Below, piece by piece: positions 1 to 11,240 of a stretch of DNA of 64,000 nucleotides. This stretch comes from Meloidogyne chitwoodi (Eukaryota > Nematoda > Chromadorea > Rhabditida > Meloidogynidae). The notes under the pieces are model-generated. The model saw nothing but the letters and a program-made list of their open reading frames with translations, was not told where the DNA came from and did not search any database. The position numbers and the translations under genes were made by a program. The stretch spans positions 434,001 through 498,000 of the forward strand of contig JACZZP010000005.1 in NCBI GenBank assembly GCA_015183035.1, in the 5' to 3' direction. Each line of letters begins with the position of its first letter. The stretch's first letter is position 1.

Positions 1-157
1 TAATAATTTTATTTTTTGCTGTTTTTGGATCTTCTCCACGAGGAACAAGAATTAATATATCATTTTCTTCATCAAGAAAATCGGAAGATAAAGGAGGGGA
101 AATATTTAAACAAATAATAGATGAAAATGGAAAAAATAATAAAATAAAAATAAACAT
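1..157 (-). CDS. Small secreted peptide, copy 1 (3' end outside window)
   Basis: The reading frame starts at 157 and runs off the window start after 52 codons. It opens with a hydrophobic signal peptide (MFIFILLFFPFS, then a Cys around residue 16) and continues with an acidic stretch (SSDFLDEEND) and a PRGEDPKTAKN segment. It is nearly identical to the complete copy at 7621-7812, differing at a few residues and by one extra Ser in the leader. The two copies lie in duplicated flanking DNA on either side of the TMBIM gene. No known family recognised; secretion is inferred from the leader only. Confidence 0.5.
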   Translation of the reverse strand, partial: MFIFILLFFPFSSIICLNISPPLSSDFLDEENDILILVPRGEDPKTAKNKII

Positions 158-702
158 AGGTATTTATAAAATTTTAAAAAAAGGTTAATTTACAAGAAAT
201 CAGCAAAATTTGTTTATATTAAAAAAAATTATGGCGAAATTAAAAAGGCAGACCAAGGCCACAAACAAATAGAAGCAGCTGGTTTTAGTGAAATTAGGCG
301 GTGACCTTCAGAAAAAATATAAATTTTTTCTTTTGAAAACGCTATAAATACTGAATGTTAAAAACAAAAAAAAATAGAGAATAATTAAAGGGGATTTTAT
401 GAAAAATAAGTTAAAAATTGGAAAGTAATTTAAAAAAGAAAAAACTGTAAATTTAGGGTAAGGACTCAAAAGCTCAGGTTGAGTCGTTTCAACCAATGAG
501 ACTCAAAAGTTAAATTCTGTGAGTCATTATTTAAACAAAAAATGTTGATTTCAAAATCATTCTTTTTTTATTTAGTTTTATTTACCTTTTTTTTGTTTAA
601 TTTATTTTGTATAATTAAAATTAAACTTTTCAATACAATTTTTTATTAGCGTTTCTATAAATCTAACTTTATATAATTTGAATATTTAACAAATAAAAGA
701 AA
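158..702. other. Intergenic region upstream of the TMBIM gene
   Basis: AT-rich DNA. The first 70 bases match the sequence next to the second secreted-peptide gene (about 7813-7865), so they belong to a duplicated block. No convincing gene is visible. The promoter of the TMBIM gene presumably lies in the last 200 bases, but no motif stands out. Confidence 0.4.
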
Positions 703-2204
703 ATGTCTTATCCACAACAACCCGGATGGAATGTTCAACAATCAGGTTTTCTTTGAAATTTATAGTTTTTAAATATTTTAATTGTTCTTTAGCTCCTCAA
801 TATGGTTCTACTCCTCATCATGCCGAGCAAGGAGGAGGAGGACCGTCTAACAATAAGTACACTTTGAGCTTTAGCGAACAGTCTATTCGCGCTGCTTTTG
901 TTCGTAAAGTCTTCATTCTTGTCGCCATTATGGTTTACTTTTTTAAATAATATAACCTTTTGGAGTTTTTGGGCAAAAAATTCTCTATTTAATTACCTAA
1001 AAAATTAAATTATCTATCTGGTTAATGCCTTATATAAATTCTAGTTGATGATTTCTTGCATTTTTCTAAGTCAATAGAAAATGAATTTATATTCAATTTT
1101 TCGAGTTTATTTGAGATTAATAAGGTTAAACTGGCTTATAGTATATCCATAATTTTTTAAATAATTTAAACATTTTTAAATTAAAAAGTCTTTATTTTAC
1201 AGCTTAGCGTTGTAGCTGCGATGGGAGCTTTTCCTTTCTTTCATAAGCCGACAATGCAATTTGTTCATGGAAACTTAGCTATTTACTTGATTGGACTGTA
1301 CGTGTTAAAATAATAGAAAAAAATTAAGATAATTTTTAGGTTCTTTTTTATCGTCGTTTATTTTGCACTGATGTGTTGTGATTCTGTGCGTCGTTCCTTC
1401 CCTACAAATATAATTTGCTTGGCTATTCTGGTTTATTTTGTTATAAATTTATTTTTAATTTTTTATTGAACATTTAAAAGAAAATTAAAAAAAGAATTTT
1501 TAAAAATTTAATTTTAGACAGTTTCTATCGGATTTTTGAATATGGTGATAACAGCATATTATAACTTTTCGAGTGTTTTCTTATGCTTTATAATCACTGC
1601 TGCTGCATGTTTTGTTATTTCGCTTTTTGCGACTGTTACTGACAAAGACCTTACAAGGTTTTTTAATTTTTTTTATATTTTATTTATTTTAATATAAAGT
1701 TGTATGGGATTTATGGTAATTGCAACATTCTGTCTCACCATGTTTGGATTTTTACTTATGATAATTTCAATGTTCACACTGAATATTAAATTCCTTTATG
1801 TTGTCTATGCATCCGTTGGAGCCCTTCTGTTTATGGTTTGGCTGGCTATTGATATTCAGGTTTTTTAATTGTTTAGGGTTATATTTTAAATATTTAAAAA
1901 GTAAAATTATAAAAATTAAAATCTGCTAAGATTTCACGAAACTAAAAAAAAGCTTTTTTGGAGAATTTGAGTGAAAATAATTATTTTTTAGGTTTATTTT
2001 ATTCATAAACACTGAATTCTTTTTAAAAAATATTTTTTAATTTAATAACTTATTTAATTAATTAATTAATTAAAGATGATAATGGGTGGAGGACGTGAAT
2101 ATGAAATTTCGCCAGAGGAGCACATATTTGCGGCAATTGCTCTCTTTTTGGACATTGTTCAAATCTTCTGGTTTATACTAATGATTTTTGGTGATCGCCA
2201 TTAA
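703..2204 (+). CDS. Lifeguard/TMBIM (Bax inhibitor-1-like) membrane protein
   Basis: Seven exons: 703-745, 793-932, 1203-1297, 1340-1430, 1518-1657, 1700-1859, 2076-2204, giving 265 residues. All junctions have GT donors and AG acceptors and keep frame. The N-terminus is Pro/Gln/Gly-rich and cytosolic (starting MSYPQQPGW), followed by the hallmark SEQSIRAAFVRKVF segment that leads into the first membrane helix. About seven hydrophobic helices follow. The C-terminus has GGREYEISPEEHIFAAIALF and ends LMIFGDRH, which matches the YELSPEEYIFAAL...DI signature of the Lifeguard/GRINA branch. Family members sit in ER or Golgi membranes, affect calcium leak and restrain cell death. The C. elegans relatives are the tmbi and xbx-6 proteins. 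It is a conserved housekeeping gene and marks the edge of the array. Confidence 0.88.
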
Positions 2205-3300
2205 AATGTAAATTTATATTTTTGAATTATATTCTAATATTGAAGGTCATGCAATACTTTTCTGAATAAAAAAAAATATGAAAATATTGTTACTTTTCAG
2301 TTTTACCGCAAAAGTCCGAAAGTTTAATTAAGTCGCAATTTCTCATACTTATTAATTTTGGGGAACAGTCTCTCACTCAGAAATTTATTTGTTAGTCAAA
2401 GAAAGCAAAAATTGTATTTTTATGACTCAAAAATAATACCTAATAAATATTAAAACTTGCGGACAAAAACTTGCGGACTTTTATCGCCAAGACTGAAAAG
2501 TACAAAAAATTATAGCTTAATAATATAAATATTTTGTTTATTTCATAAACATGTTTTTAGTTTTAAAATTTTATTTAATTAAAAATTTATAGGTATATTG
2601 ACAACATTTGTATATATTAAATTATGAATTGAAGACATGAAAACTCATAAATGTAATTCTTATAGAAATTATTTAAAAAATATTTATTTAAACATTCCCT
2701 TAAAAAATAGTCTTCTACTCATTATATTTTTGAAATATTATACTGCTTTAACTGTTTGGATTCTATTTTTTTAAATTAAATAAAAACTTTAGAAATATAT
2801 AAACTAATTTAATTAAAAATAAAATTCAAAAGAATTTTTTATCATCTAATAGAATAAAATAATAAAAAAAAATTTTTTTTTTATTATTTAATGTTTATAT
2901 ATATTGGGAATTTTTTTGGGAATACTAATTTTTCTTTTACAATCCAAAATTCTGCAACTTTCTTATCCCGAGTCATAACAATTCTCTCCTCAAGTCATGA
3001 CTGAGATCATCTCTCTTTTTCATAGATTTCCTTTTTAAAAATAAATATTTGCATAGTTATAGGGCTGTAAATCATTTTTCCTTATGTGTTGCAAGTCTTT
3101 CTCTCAATTTTTCTTGAAAATAAAAAGTTGAGAATTTTTGGATCATAAAGAAAAGTGCTGAATTTAGAGGTAAAGTATGCATATCTATGGATATATGTGA
3201 ATTAGTAAAATACTTTTGGGTAGAATAATTTTAAAATTTGTTACGGGAAAAGGTTTTTTGATATCAGCCAGTCAGTATGCATTTTTCGTTACTTTCCTGT
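2205..3300. other. Intergenic region with a repeated block
   Basis: No gene seen. About 2450-3240 is homologous to 7960-8880 and partly to 14030-14640. It includes the paired motifs 'ccaaaattctgcaac' near 2943 and its diverged inverse 'gttgagaatttttgg' near 3126. These are the ends of an imperfect inverted repeat that recurs downstream of several family genes. Around 2459-2475 lie two 'cttgcggac' repeats of the type also seen near 7965 and 58810. Confidence 0.45.
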
Positions 3301-3453
3301 TATCTCCCCCCATTCCTTTTTCAACTCAAAATGGTCAATGGACATAATGGTCAAAAAGCCATCAATAAGGCGAGTTAATTTAATCCTTATGATGGCTTTT
3401 TGACCATTATGTCCATTGACCATTTTGAGTTAAAAAAGGAATGGGGAGAGATA
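3301..3453. mobile_element. 153-bp hairpin MITE
   Basis: An almost perfect inverted repeat with arms of about 62 bases runs from 'tatctccccccattcc' to 'ggaatggggagagata', separated by a short loop. The ends sit on TA, as expected for Tc1/mariner-type miniature elements. The hairpin has no coding capacity. It lies just downstream of copy A. Confidence 0.75.
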
Positions 3454-3667
3454 ACAGGAAAGTTCATTTTTCTTACATTTCCTTCAATGATGACCTCCTT
3501 TATATAACTTTTGTTAAACGTTTAAAAAATAAAAATTGTCAAAACTTTGAAAAATTTCTTTCTTGATCTCCTTCCATTTAACATTCAGTTTCTTGTATTT
3601 TCTTCACTGACCACCTATACAATATTTAAGATAAAAGTCAATTATTTATATAATTTATTGAAAAATA

Positions 3668-3762
3668 CAGTTGAATTTCGTTATAACAACTTTAAAAAGA
3701 ACTTGAGGGAATCGGTGGATATTGTCTCCCTATTACTATATTAGTATAACGAGATTCAACTA
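3668..3762. mobile_element. VESRY element of copy A (TIR element overlapping the coding end)
   Basis: About 95 bp bounded by inverted ends: CAGTTGAATTTCGTTATAA on the left and its diverged inverse at 3744-3762, flanked by TA on both sides. Such ends are like those of pogo/Tc1-mariner miniature elements (inference). Read on the minus strand, the right end codes VESRYTN and the interior supplies the rest of the C-terminus and the stop of gene A. The same element lies at the 3' end of nearly every family member, so it was probably present before the family expanded. Confidence 0.7.
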
Positions 3763-5527
3763 TACTTTCTGTACCTTTTCCATGACGACCTTGTCCTCTT
3801 CCTCTTTGTCCGTGACCCTGTCCTTCTTGTTGAACTGCAATAAATTATTTAATTTTATATAAATTATTGATTTTGATTTATACCCTTTCTTTTTCTTCCA
3901 TGTCCATCAACTCCTCCTGATACTTTACTTAAATGTCCATAACCCTCTTCACCTCCTATTCCATAACCTCCTGATCCCGAAGGTCCTTCATAACCAACTG
4001 GTACATAACCCCCGTGTCCATAACTTCCTTGTCCATAACCTGGTACATAACCTCCTGATCCCGAAGCTCCATGTCCATAACCTTCTTGTCCTAAAACTAC
4101 TTGTTCTTGTCCTTCTTGTCCATGAACTCCTTGTACATTACCTTAAATGAATTTTATATTAAAATACTTTTTGGTTTGGTAAAATTTGCACATTTTCTAT
4201 CTAATTCTATTCATAATGCATTTTCCTCAATTACCTCATTATATTAAATTAAACTATATTTATTTTATTAAAAAATATAATTTAATTTATTTATAAAAAC
4301 AAAAAAATTAGTTCTATACGAAAGTCACATCCTAAGAGGTAAATCGGAGGAAAAGTATTATCATCAAATCTTTATAAAAAGATTTTAATATATTTGCTAT
4401 TTTCTTACGTCGTCCTCCTCTTCCTCTATGTTGTCTTTGTTTTTGAGCTATATCGTTTAGTTCAAAATAGGCACTAATTTCGTTCATAGCGTTTATTACT
4501 ATATTTTGCATTTTTATATTTCTATCTTTTGAATCTTCATAATATATCGGATTTGACCCTTCTGCTAACTCCTTTAATAAAGAAATAAAATTTGTTAAAA
4601 ATATTTATTTATAGGACAATTAAGTATTTTTATATTTTGTAATATTTTCAGTATTTAGACTATTGGGTTATGAGGATTACCTAAAGACTTATAAATATAT
4701 TAATAATGACACAATGCTCCAAAATTACAAATTTGGAATCAATCTCGGTATTTTTTGGTTTCAGTCTATCTCTGTTTGGCAACAATAAAACTATAAAATA
4801 AAATTGTTACCGTATAAGAATGTTTTACGCTTTCTTCATTGATGAAGTTTAATTTTGCCTTTAAGAAATTGAGTACTCTAGAAAACTGATCATATTGTTG
4901 CCAAAGTTTGCTACTTTTACGAAGATTTAAGTTTTCTATTATAACTAAAATATTAAAATAAAATCTGATGTAATCTAGTAGTTTAAATTTATTTAGAAAG
5001 GAAATAAGACTTAAAAAATATTTTTGACAATTTGAAGGTATAAATTTTTCAAAATTTGTTTGTTAAATTTTCAATTTATTATTAAGAAAGAATTTTTTCA
5101 AAAATTAAAATTATACCAAAATCTCTCATATTATCATCATGTTTTATTTTATCAAGAACATCTGTTGAAAGTGCTTCCATATCTTTTATTACGTTAGCAT
5201 TCAAGTCTTCTATTTGAGGTAAACTTCGAGTTAATTTGTTATTAGGTAGATCAGCAGGATCTTCTAACTAAATTAATTAAATATATTTTAACAAATTTGT
5301 TTTATTAAATTTTGAATAAATAATGAATTTAGAAAGTTATTTAACTTTTTAATATAATTTTAAAAATTTTAGTAATAAATTTAGTTAAATTATTTTTAAA
5401 ATTTATTATTTATAATGGTGATATTCTGGAAAGATTAAGATAAAAATAAAAGAAAACTGACTAAATCATCTACTCCATAGCACAATGCAAATTGAATAAA
5501 AATTAAAAATAAATTTAATATTTTCAT
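3692..5527 (-). CDS. Family gene A: secreted protein with Gly/Tyr-rich C-terminus
   Basis: Exons in coding order: 5462-5527, 5117-5267, 4811-4944, 4409-4571, 3884-4141, 3692-3834; 304 residues, all junctions in frame (phases 0, 1, 0, 1, 1). Exon 1 is the family signal peptide ending ALCYGVDDL. Exon 2 starts LEDPADLP. Exon 3 has VIIENLN...QQYDQFSRVLNFL. Exon 4 carries the family core DRNIKMQNIVINAM and ends RGRGGR. Exon 5 (about 86 residues) is Gly/Tyr-rich, with GYGHGASGSGGYVP and GSYGHGGYVP-like repeats. Exon 6 is Gln/Arg/Gly-rich, then ESIVESRY and a tail from the VESRY element. Intron 4 holds a fragment of a second VESRY element (about 4315-4375). Likely secreted; function unknown. No database family recognised. 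Confidence 0.72.
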
Positions 5528-5807
5528 TTTTCTTTGAATTGAATTTTGATTAATTGAAATTCCGAATATATTTCTATAAAATTGGTTTATTAAAATTATA
5601 AGCTATTAAATAAATATTTATACTAATAAAATGTTTTACCTAAAATATTTATATGATTTTTATATAACAGAACTTTTGAGAAAACTCAATAAAATTCAAT
5701 TAATAGCGAGAACAAAAGTTTATTTTTAAATAAAACCCCCTATCATAGGATTCTGAATTATATATAAAAAAATTAAGAAAATAAAAATTTAAATGAATAA
5801 TTCTGCA

Positions 5808-6115
5808 ATTTACCAAGCCTTTTTAAATGACTTTAGATACGCACGCTTCTGAAAGCTCTCAGTTAAATTTCTTTCTCTACCAAGCATTTTTATTTTTTAA
5901 AATTTAATTTATTAATTTTATTTTTCCCTAAATTTACCTTTAAATTTTTTAAATAACCCGAAAGTGTGTTTTGTTTCGAAATTTTAAATTAAAAACAGAG
6001 TCGAGCATTGGCATTATTGCGTTTATTGATTTTGTTAGTTGATTTTATTTATTTAATTTTTTAATTAAATAATTCTGACAGGGGTCATATTGGCGCAGTA
6101 GAAAAATATAAAGCC
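5808..6115 (-). promoter_or_regulatory. Conserved upstream module of copy A
   Basis: This module is present upstream of almost all family genes, 280-590 bp from the start codon. Landmarks on the plus strand are 'gatacgcacgcttctgaa' near one end, then 'ctctaccaagca', 'cgttcgaaat', 'gcattggc...tgcgttta', and at the distal end 'ttctgacaggggtcatat' followed by 'tggcgcagta'. The distal 27 bases are the best conserved. Conservation of non-coding DNA across strongly diverged genes suggests a promoter or enhancer, but shared descent alone could explain part of it. Confidence 0.45.
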
Positions 6116-6633
6116 TTTAAATTTTAAGGTTAAACTGATTTATATTAACATTAAAGGGAATTGCTGTTGATGCTACTAAATATGAAATGTTTTTTATTTT
6201 TTAAAAAATTAAGGGCTACATGCGGCAAAAAATTCAAAGTTGGTTTATGAGATTCAACAAAAAAATTTTAGACCAAAAATAAAGATTTTTCAAAATTAAA
6301 TTTGTAAGTAATTTTAAAAGTAATATTTTTAAAATTTAAAATATTTAATAAACTTCGTCAAAACGACCTCAGTGCTATAATGTCCTTTTCACATTTTATT
6401 CACATGCTGTAATTTATAATTTATTTATGTTTTTTAATTTTTCTCCATCATAACATAAAGATCTGTCTTATCTTTATTCGTCTTGTGTTAGAGAGGGCAT
6501 TCCCGACAAAAAAGAAATATAAAAAAATTAAAAATCAATTAAAAAATATTTAAATTTTTAAAAATTAAAAAAAAAATAAAATAAATAAAAATATTTAATA
6601 AAAAAAGTAAAACATATTTTATAAAAGAAACAA
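6116..6633. other. Intergenic region, distal upstream block
   Basis: No gene seen. Holds a second recurring upstream segment, 'cttcgtcaaaacgacctcagtg' type near 6352, which corresponds to 'actgcgccgaaa' segments at 13083, 21969, 34037, 43727, 52443 and 58114. It is part of the ancestral duplicated unit. Confidence 0.35.
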
Positions 6634-7209
6634 GGTAAATGTCCAGTTAACTCCCTACCTGTCGGCAAAGAGAATTCGCTCTTTTCTTTCCTTCTCTTGC
6701 ATTTTTGGCATTAGGAGAAGTGCACGCTTATTTTTCCTCTACACTGTAATATGCCTTTTGGCACTTGGAAAGAAAGGGGTAAAATAATTAAAATTAATTA
6801 ATAATAAACTGAAAATATATTTAAGATTAAGATTCAGAATTGTCCGAAGATGAGACATATTACAGAAACTGGATTACCTAAATATATGTCCTTTTATTGG
6901 TTTTTATCCCTTCATAATCGCATCAAAGGTTTTTATCTACATGATCTTCTAGAAATATATTTGAGAATGTTGTCCCAAATTTATGTTCTTTGATTATTAA
7001 TCTTTGTTCACTTTTAAAATAAATATATTTTCACTTTATTATTAATTAATTTTAATATTTTATCTCTTTCTTTCCAAGTACTAAAAGGCATATTATAGCG
7101 AAGAAGGAAAAATAAGCGAGCACTTCTCCTAACGCCAAAAATGGAAGAGAAGAAAAGAAAAGAGCGAATTCTCTTTGCGGACAGGTAGGGAGTCAACTGA
7201 ACATTTACC
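6634..7209. mobile_element. Fold-back element 1 (long inverted arms)
   Basis: Arms of roughly 140 bp face each other: 'ggtaaatgtccagttaac' at 6634 and 'caactgaacatttacc' ending at 7209. Both contain 'ctccctacctgt' or its inverse and 'cttttggcacttggaaag' or its inverse. The middle 280 bases are AT-rich without a gene. A related but diverged element lies at 36113-36733. Confidence 0.7.
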
Positions 7210-7620
7210 AAGAAACAATTGAACTAAGAATTATGAAAATATTTTTTATTCAATAAAAAATTCAAATAAAAGTTTTGTAAAATATTTTTTTACTCTCATT
7301 TTTTATGAAATTTTATACTTAAAAAGTATACAATAATTGGTAATCGTCGGTTTTCGGTTCCGGATATCCAGTAATTCTCCAGGAACCGACAACCTTAGTC
7401 TATAGGTACCAGGAATTTTAGAATAGGCATAACTCTTTAAAGATAAATTAATTACAATATTATCTACTATTTACGAAAATCTGTTTATTTATTAAATAGT
7501 TCATTAAAAAATTTATAGGTTTACAACGTTTTTATTGTGGAATTATAACTTTTATCTCTTAAATTCCCAAAATTAAAATTCCCTTTTCCTCCGTTTACCT
7601 AAGCTAGGGAGTTATAAGTC
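7210..7620. other. Intergenic region
   Basis: AT-rich and no gene seen. Near 7340-7400 there is a GC-richer patch ('ggtaatcgtcggttttcggttcc' with inverse-like 'ggaaccgacaacc'). It looks like a remnant of a small inverted-repeat element. Confidence 0.3.
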
Positions 7621-7812
7621 TCAAAATTGCAAAATTAAATTTCTAAAACCTTGTGGAATAATAATTTTATTTTTTGCTGTTTTTGGATCTTCTCCACGAG
7701 GAATAAGAATTAATATATCACTTTCTTCATCAAGAAAATCGGAAGATAAATAAGGGGAAATATTTAAACAAATAGTTGAAAATGGAAAAAATAATAAAAT
7801 AAAAATAAACAT
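7621..7812 (-). CDS. Small secreted peptide, copy 2 (63 residues)
   Basis: Single-exon frame from 7812 to the TGA at 7621-7623. The N-terminus is a strong hydrophobic leader with cleavage likely after Cys15. The mature part of about 48 residues has an acidic stretch (SSDFLDEESDILILIPRGED) followed by a basic Lys/Arg-containing tail. Copy 1 at 1-157 conserves sequence and frame, and most differences are conservative. That supports a real gene. No Cys pairs remain after the leader, so it is not a disulfide-rich peptide. Function unknown. Confidence 0.55.
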   Translation of the reverse strand: MFIFILLFFPFSTICLNISPYLSSDFLDEESDILILIPRGEDPKTAKNKIIIPQGFRNLILQF

Positions 7813-8999
7813 ATTTATAAAATTTTAAAAAAAAAGGTTAATTTACAAAATCAGCAAAATTTGTAATTTGAGGAAAAGACTCCCACACACAGAGCATCGA
7901 GTCAGAGAGCTAAAATTGTTTATTTTATGCAATTAAAAGTATTTTTAAGTATTAAAATTTGCGGACAAAATTTGCGGACGTTTGCTGCTAAAATTGAAAA
8001 TTACCCAAAGTTATAGCTGATAATATAATTTTGTAAACCTTTGTCTATTTAAACATTTAAGTTAAAAAATTTTATTTAAAAATTTATAGGTATATTGAAA
8101 ACATTTATATGTGAATTAAAGGAATGAAAACTCCTAAATGTAATTCTTATAGAAATTACCTATTCAAAAATATCAATATATTTATTTAATCATTCCCTTA
8201 AAAAATAACCTTCTACTCAATATATTTTTGAAATATTTATATATTGCTTTAACTACTGCGATTCTATTTTTAAATTAAATAAATTCTTTAGAAATATATG
8301 CATTTTACTAATTTAATTAAAAATAAATCAAAAGAATTTCTTTTTATCAACTAATAAAGTAAAGTTAAAAAAATAATTTTTGTATTTTTATATAAATTTA
8401 GAGAGTTTTTGGGAATACTTTTTCTTTTATGGTCCAAAATTCTGCAACACTCTTATCTCTGCAAGTCATAAATTTTTCCCGACAGATATGACTGATCATC
8501 TTTCTTTTTGTTTATTTCCTTTAAAGGATTTGAGGGCTGTCAATCATTTTTCCGGTCTCTATACATCTCGGTAAACAAAATTGACAGTAATTTCGTAAAA
8601 CGGCAGAAAAAAAAAAACTAAATTTTGATCACGCGAGTCAATGATTTTTTGCCGTTGGGACGAACTATTTGTCAATTTAATCTACAAAATGTTTGAACAC
8701 GATTTTTCCTTAAAGTATATTACAAGTGCTTTTTCTCAATTTTGTTTTGTAAAATAAAAGTTGCGCGAATTTTTGGATCATAACGAAAAGCGACAAGTTT
8801 AGAGGTGGATACATATAATGTATAAATTTTATGTTGCTTAAAATACTTTTTGGTTAGGTAATTTTAAAAGTTGTTACGGGAAAATTTTTTTTTACTCTGT
8901 CCATTCGACATGCACATTTTTCTTGTATTTTCTTCAATATCCTCCTTTATATTAAAAATAAAACATTATTTTGTAAAAATATTATTATTAAAAAATATA
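7813..8999. repeat. Duplicated intergenic block (paralogue of 2205-3240)
   Basis: Matches 2450-3240 over most of its length and 14030-14640 in part. It contains the inverted pair 'ggtccaaaattctgcaac' (about 8430) and 'gttgcgcgaatttttggatc' (about 8760), which bound a segment of about 340 bases. No gene is convincing. It forms the 3' flank of family copy B. Confidence 0.45.
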
Positions 9000-9119
9000 G
9001 AAGTTGAATTTCGTTATAAAGACAACAAAAATGTGGCCATACAAAAATGTTGCATATCCTGGGAGGGAAATCGGCGGATAGTCTCCTTATCACTTTGTCA
9101 TTATAACGAGGTTTAACTA
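9000..9119. mobile_element. VESRY element of copy B
   Basis: Inverted ends 'aagttgaatttcgttata' (9001) and 'ttataacgaggtttaact' (to 9118) bound about 120 bp. The interior carries the family motif 'gggaaatcggcggata'. It lies just beyond the stop of the His/Gly repeat exon of gene B, so here it is 3' flank or UTR and not tail-coding in the frame I favour. Confidence 0.6.
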
Positions 9120-9127
9120 CACTTTGT

Positions 9128-11240
9128 TTATGTACCATGTCCTTGACCTCCATGTCCTTGACCTCCATGTCCTTGACCTCCATGTCCTTGACCTCCATGT
9201 CCTTGACCTCCATGTCCCGAAACTCCTTCCCCAAAGTCTCCTTGACCTCAAATGAATTTAATGTTAAAATACTTTTTGGTTAGGTAAAATTTTAAAATTT
9301 GTTACGAAAACATATAAAACAGTAAATTAAAAAATTAACAATGACCTTGTCCGTGACTTTGTTCTCCTTGTTGTTGATCTGCAATAAATTGTTGAATTTT
9401 TGATAAAATTTTTAATTGATATTCATTTAAAGTAGATTGTTGATTTTGAGTTAAATCGTTTTGATTTAATTGTTCAGTTTGTTCTGTAATAAATGTTTGA
9501 AATTCATTTAAAATATCTTGTTGATTTTCATTTAAATAATCTAATTGATTATCATAATTGATAAAATATTGAATTAAAACCATAGCTGATATAATTATAT
9601 TTTGCATTTTTATATTTTTATTTTTTAGATCTTCATAATTGGGAATGCTATCTAATTGTAATAACTGTAATAAAGAAATAAAATTTGAATAAAATATTAT
9701 AGGGATATCAATCACAGTGGGAGTGTTGAAGTTAGGATTAACGAACAGATTTATATATATATAGATAAAATGAACCAAAAATTCAATTATGGTATTAATA
9801 ACGGACCGTGATCGGCAGGTTCCAGTTCCGAAACTGGAACCACGGAACTACCAAATTTCAGGAACTGGAACCTGTTCCAGTTCCTGAAATCGGTTCGGAA
9901 CTAGTTCCTCACCCCACAATAGTTCCAGAACTGAACTGTAACAATGAAAATTCAAAAACAAGTTCCGAAACTGGAACCGGTTCCAATGAAAATTTTGGAA
10001 CTTGCCGATCACTGATCACGGTATTTTTTGGTTTTAGTCGATCTCTATTTTAATAAAACAAATATAAAATTACCATATTAGGGTGTGAGTGTAAGTTAAT
10101 CATTCTTTTGATCCATTCATATTTTTCCTTTAATTTTCCAAGTGTATTAGAAAACAGATAATATTGTCCTGTAATATTGATTGTATAAACATTTAGGCCT
10201 TGTATTATAGCTAAAATATTAAAAATAAAATCTGATTTAGTATGGCAATTTTAAATTTATTTAGAGGGGGATAAGCTTAAAAAATTTGTTTTTTGACAGT
10301 TTGAAGGAATAATTTGTTCGATTTTTTAAATAGAAGAAATTTGCTTTGATGGTCCAAATCGAACGAGAACAAGGGTGATTGCATGATTTTGAAAAAAGTT
10401 ATGATAGATCAAAGTAGCCGAAAACGCGTCAAATTTGGATCTATTGGGAATATTTTATTACTTCTTCCATTTTTGGTCAATGGTCGCTTGACTCTATGTA
10501 AGTGAGTTAATCTAAGGGCTAAAATTCCAACAAAATAATTAATTAATTGTGAAAATAATTTAAGAGCAGCCTCGGTAATCATCTCAAATGAGCTTGGTCC
10601 CCCCTATGGTTTTTCAACTTTCACGGACCTATATCTTGGTTCAGAGTTGAGAAATAAAAACCTTTTTGATGTCATTCGACGAGTTATTTCGAATAAAATA
10701 TATTGTCTAGATCGGAATCTGGACCATCAAAGCAAGTTTTACCTTTAAATTAACCAAACAGTTAAACAAATCATTTTCTAAATTTCTTAAATTATACCTC
10801 TATCTTTCACGGGAATAGAAAGCAAATCATATGTAAACAAATTAGTTGAAAATGGTTTCATTTGATCCATAACAGCATTATTTAATTCTTGTATCGGATT
10901 TATTTGGTTAATATTTAAATTATTATCAAAATGTTCTAGTACACCAGGATCTGGTAACTAAATTAATTAAATATATTTTTGACAAACTTGTTTTATTAAA
11001 TTTTGGTATAATTAGTGAATTTAGAGGGTTACTTTTCAATAATTTTAAAAAATATTGGTAATAAATTAAGTCAATTTATTTTCAAAATTATTTATGTATA
11101 ATGGCTATATTTTGGTAAAATTAAAGTTTTTTTCAAAAGGAATTAATAAAAATTAAAATAAAACAGACTAGTAGTACATCATCTACACCATAGCACAATG
11201 AAAATTGAATAAAAATTAAAAATAAATTTAATATTTTCAT
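9128..11240 (-). CDS. Family gene B: secreted, Gln-rich, then GHGGQ repeats
   Basis: Exons: 11169-11240, 10798-10957, 10074-10210, 9346-9664 and, less certainly, 9128-9246 (268 residues). If the last intron is not removed, translation stops at 9335 after SHGQGHC (232 residues). Exon 1 is MKILNLFLIFIQFSLCYG followed by VDDVLL. Exon 3 has AIIQGLN...GQYYLFSNTL. Exon 4 has the core NIKMQNIIISAM and then Asn/Gln-rich repeats (LNENQQDILNEFQ). The final exon starts after a TTTGAG acceptor, keeps frame and codes five 15-bp GHGGQ units. The donor before it (GTCATT) is weak, which is why I hedge. Intron 3 holds a hAT MITE and intron 2 holds another insertion. Its closest paralogue is copy L. Confidence 0.65.
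9806..10014. mobile_element. hAT-type MITE in intron 3 of gene B
   Basis: Ends CCGTGATCGGCAGGTTCC and GGAACTTGCCGATCACTG are inverse to each other. The interior is made of repeated 'agttccgaaactggaacc' palindromic units. Flanks 'ataacgga' and 'atcacggt' look like a diverged 8-bp duplication. The same place in paralogue L (60330-60350) keeps only the right 18 bases, so the element was lost there by deletion or excision. A related right end occurs near 48668-48684. Confidence 0.65.
10341..10735. mobile_element. Inverted-terminus insertion in intron 2 of gene B
   Basis: The segment runs from 'tgctttgatggtcca' to 'tggaccatcaaagca' and is absent from the matching intron of copy L, where 'tgttttgatagtccaatata' is continuous. 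Its middle ('taagagcagcctcggtaatc', 'ccctatggtttttc') is shared with the larger element at 51011-51661. It is therefore a member of a dispersed non-coding family. Confidence 0.55.
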
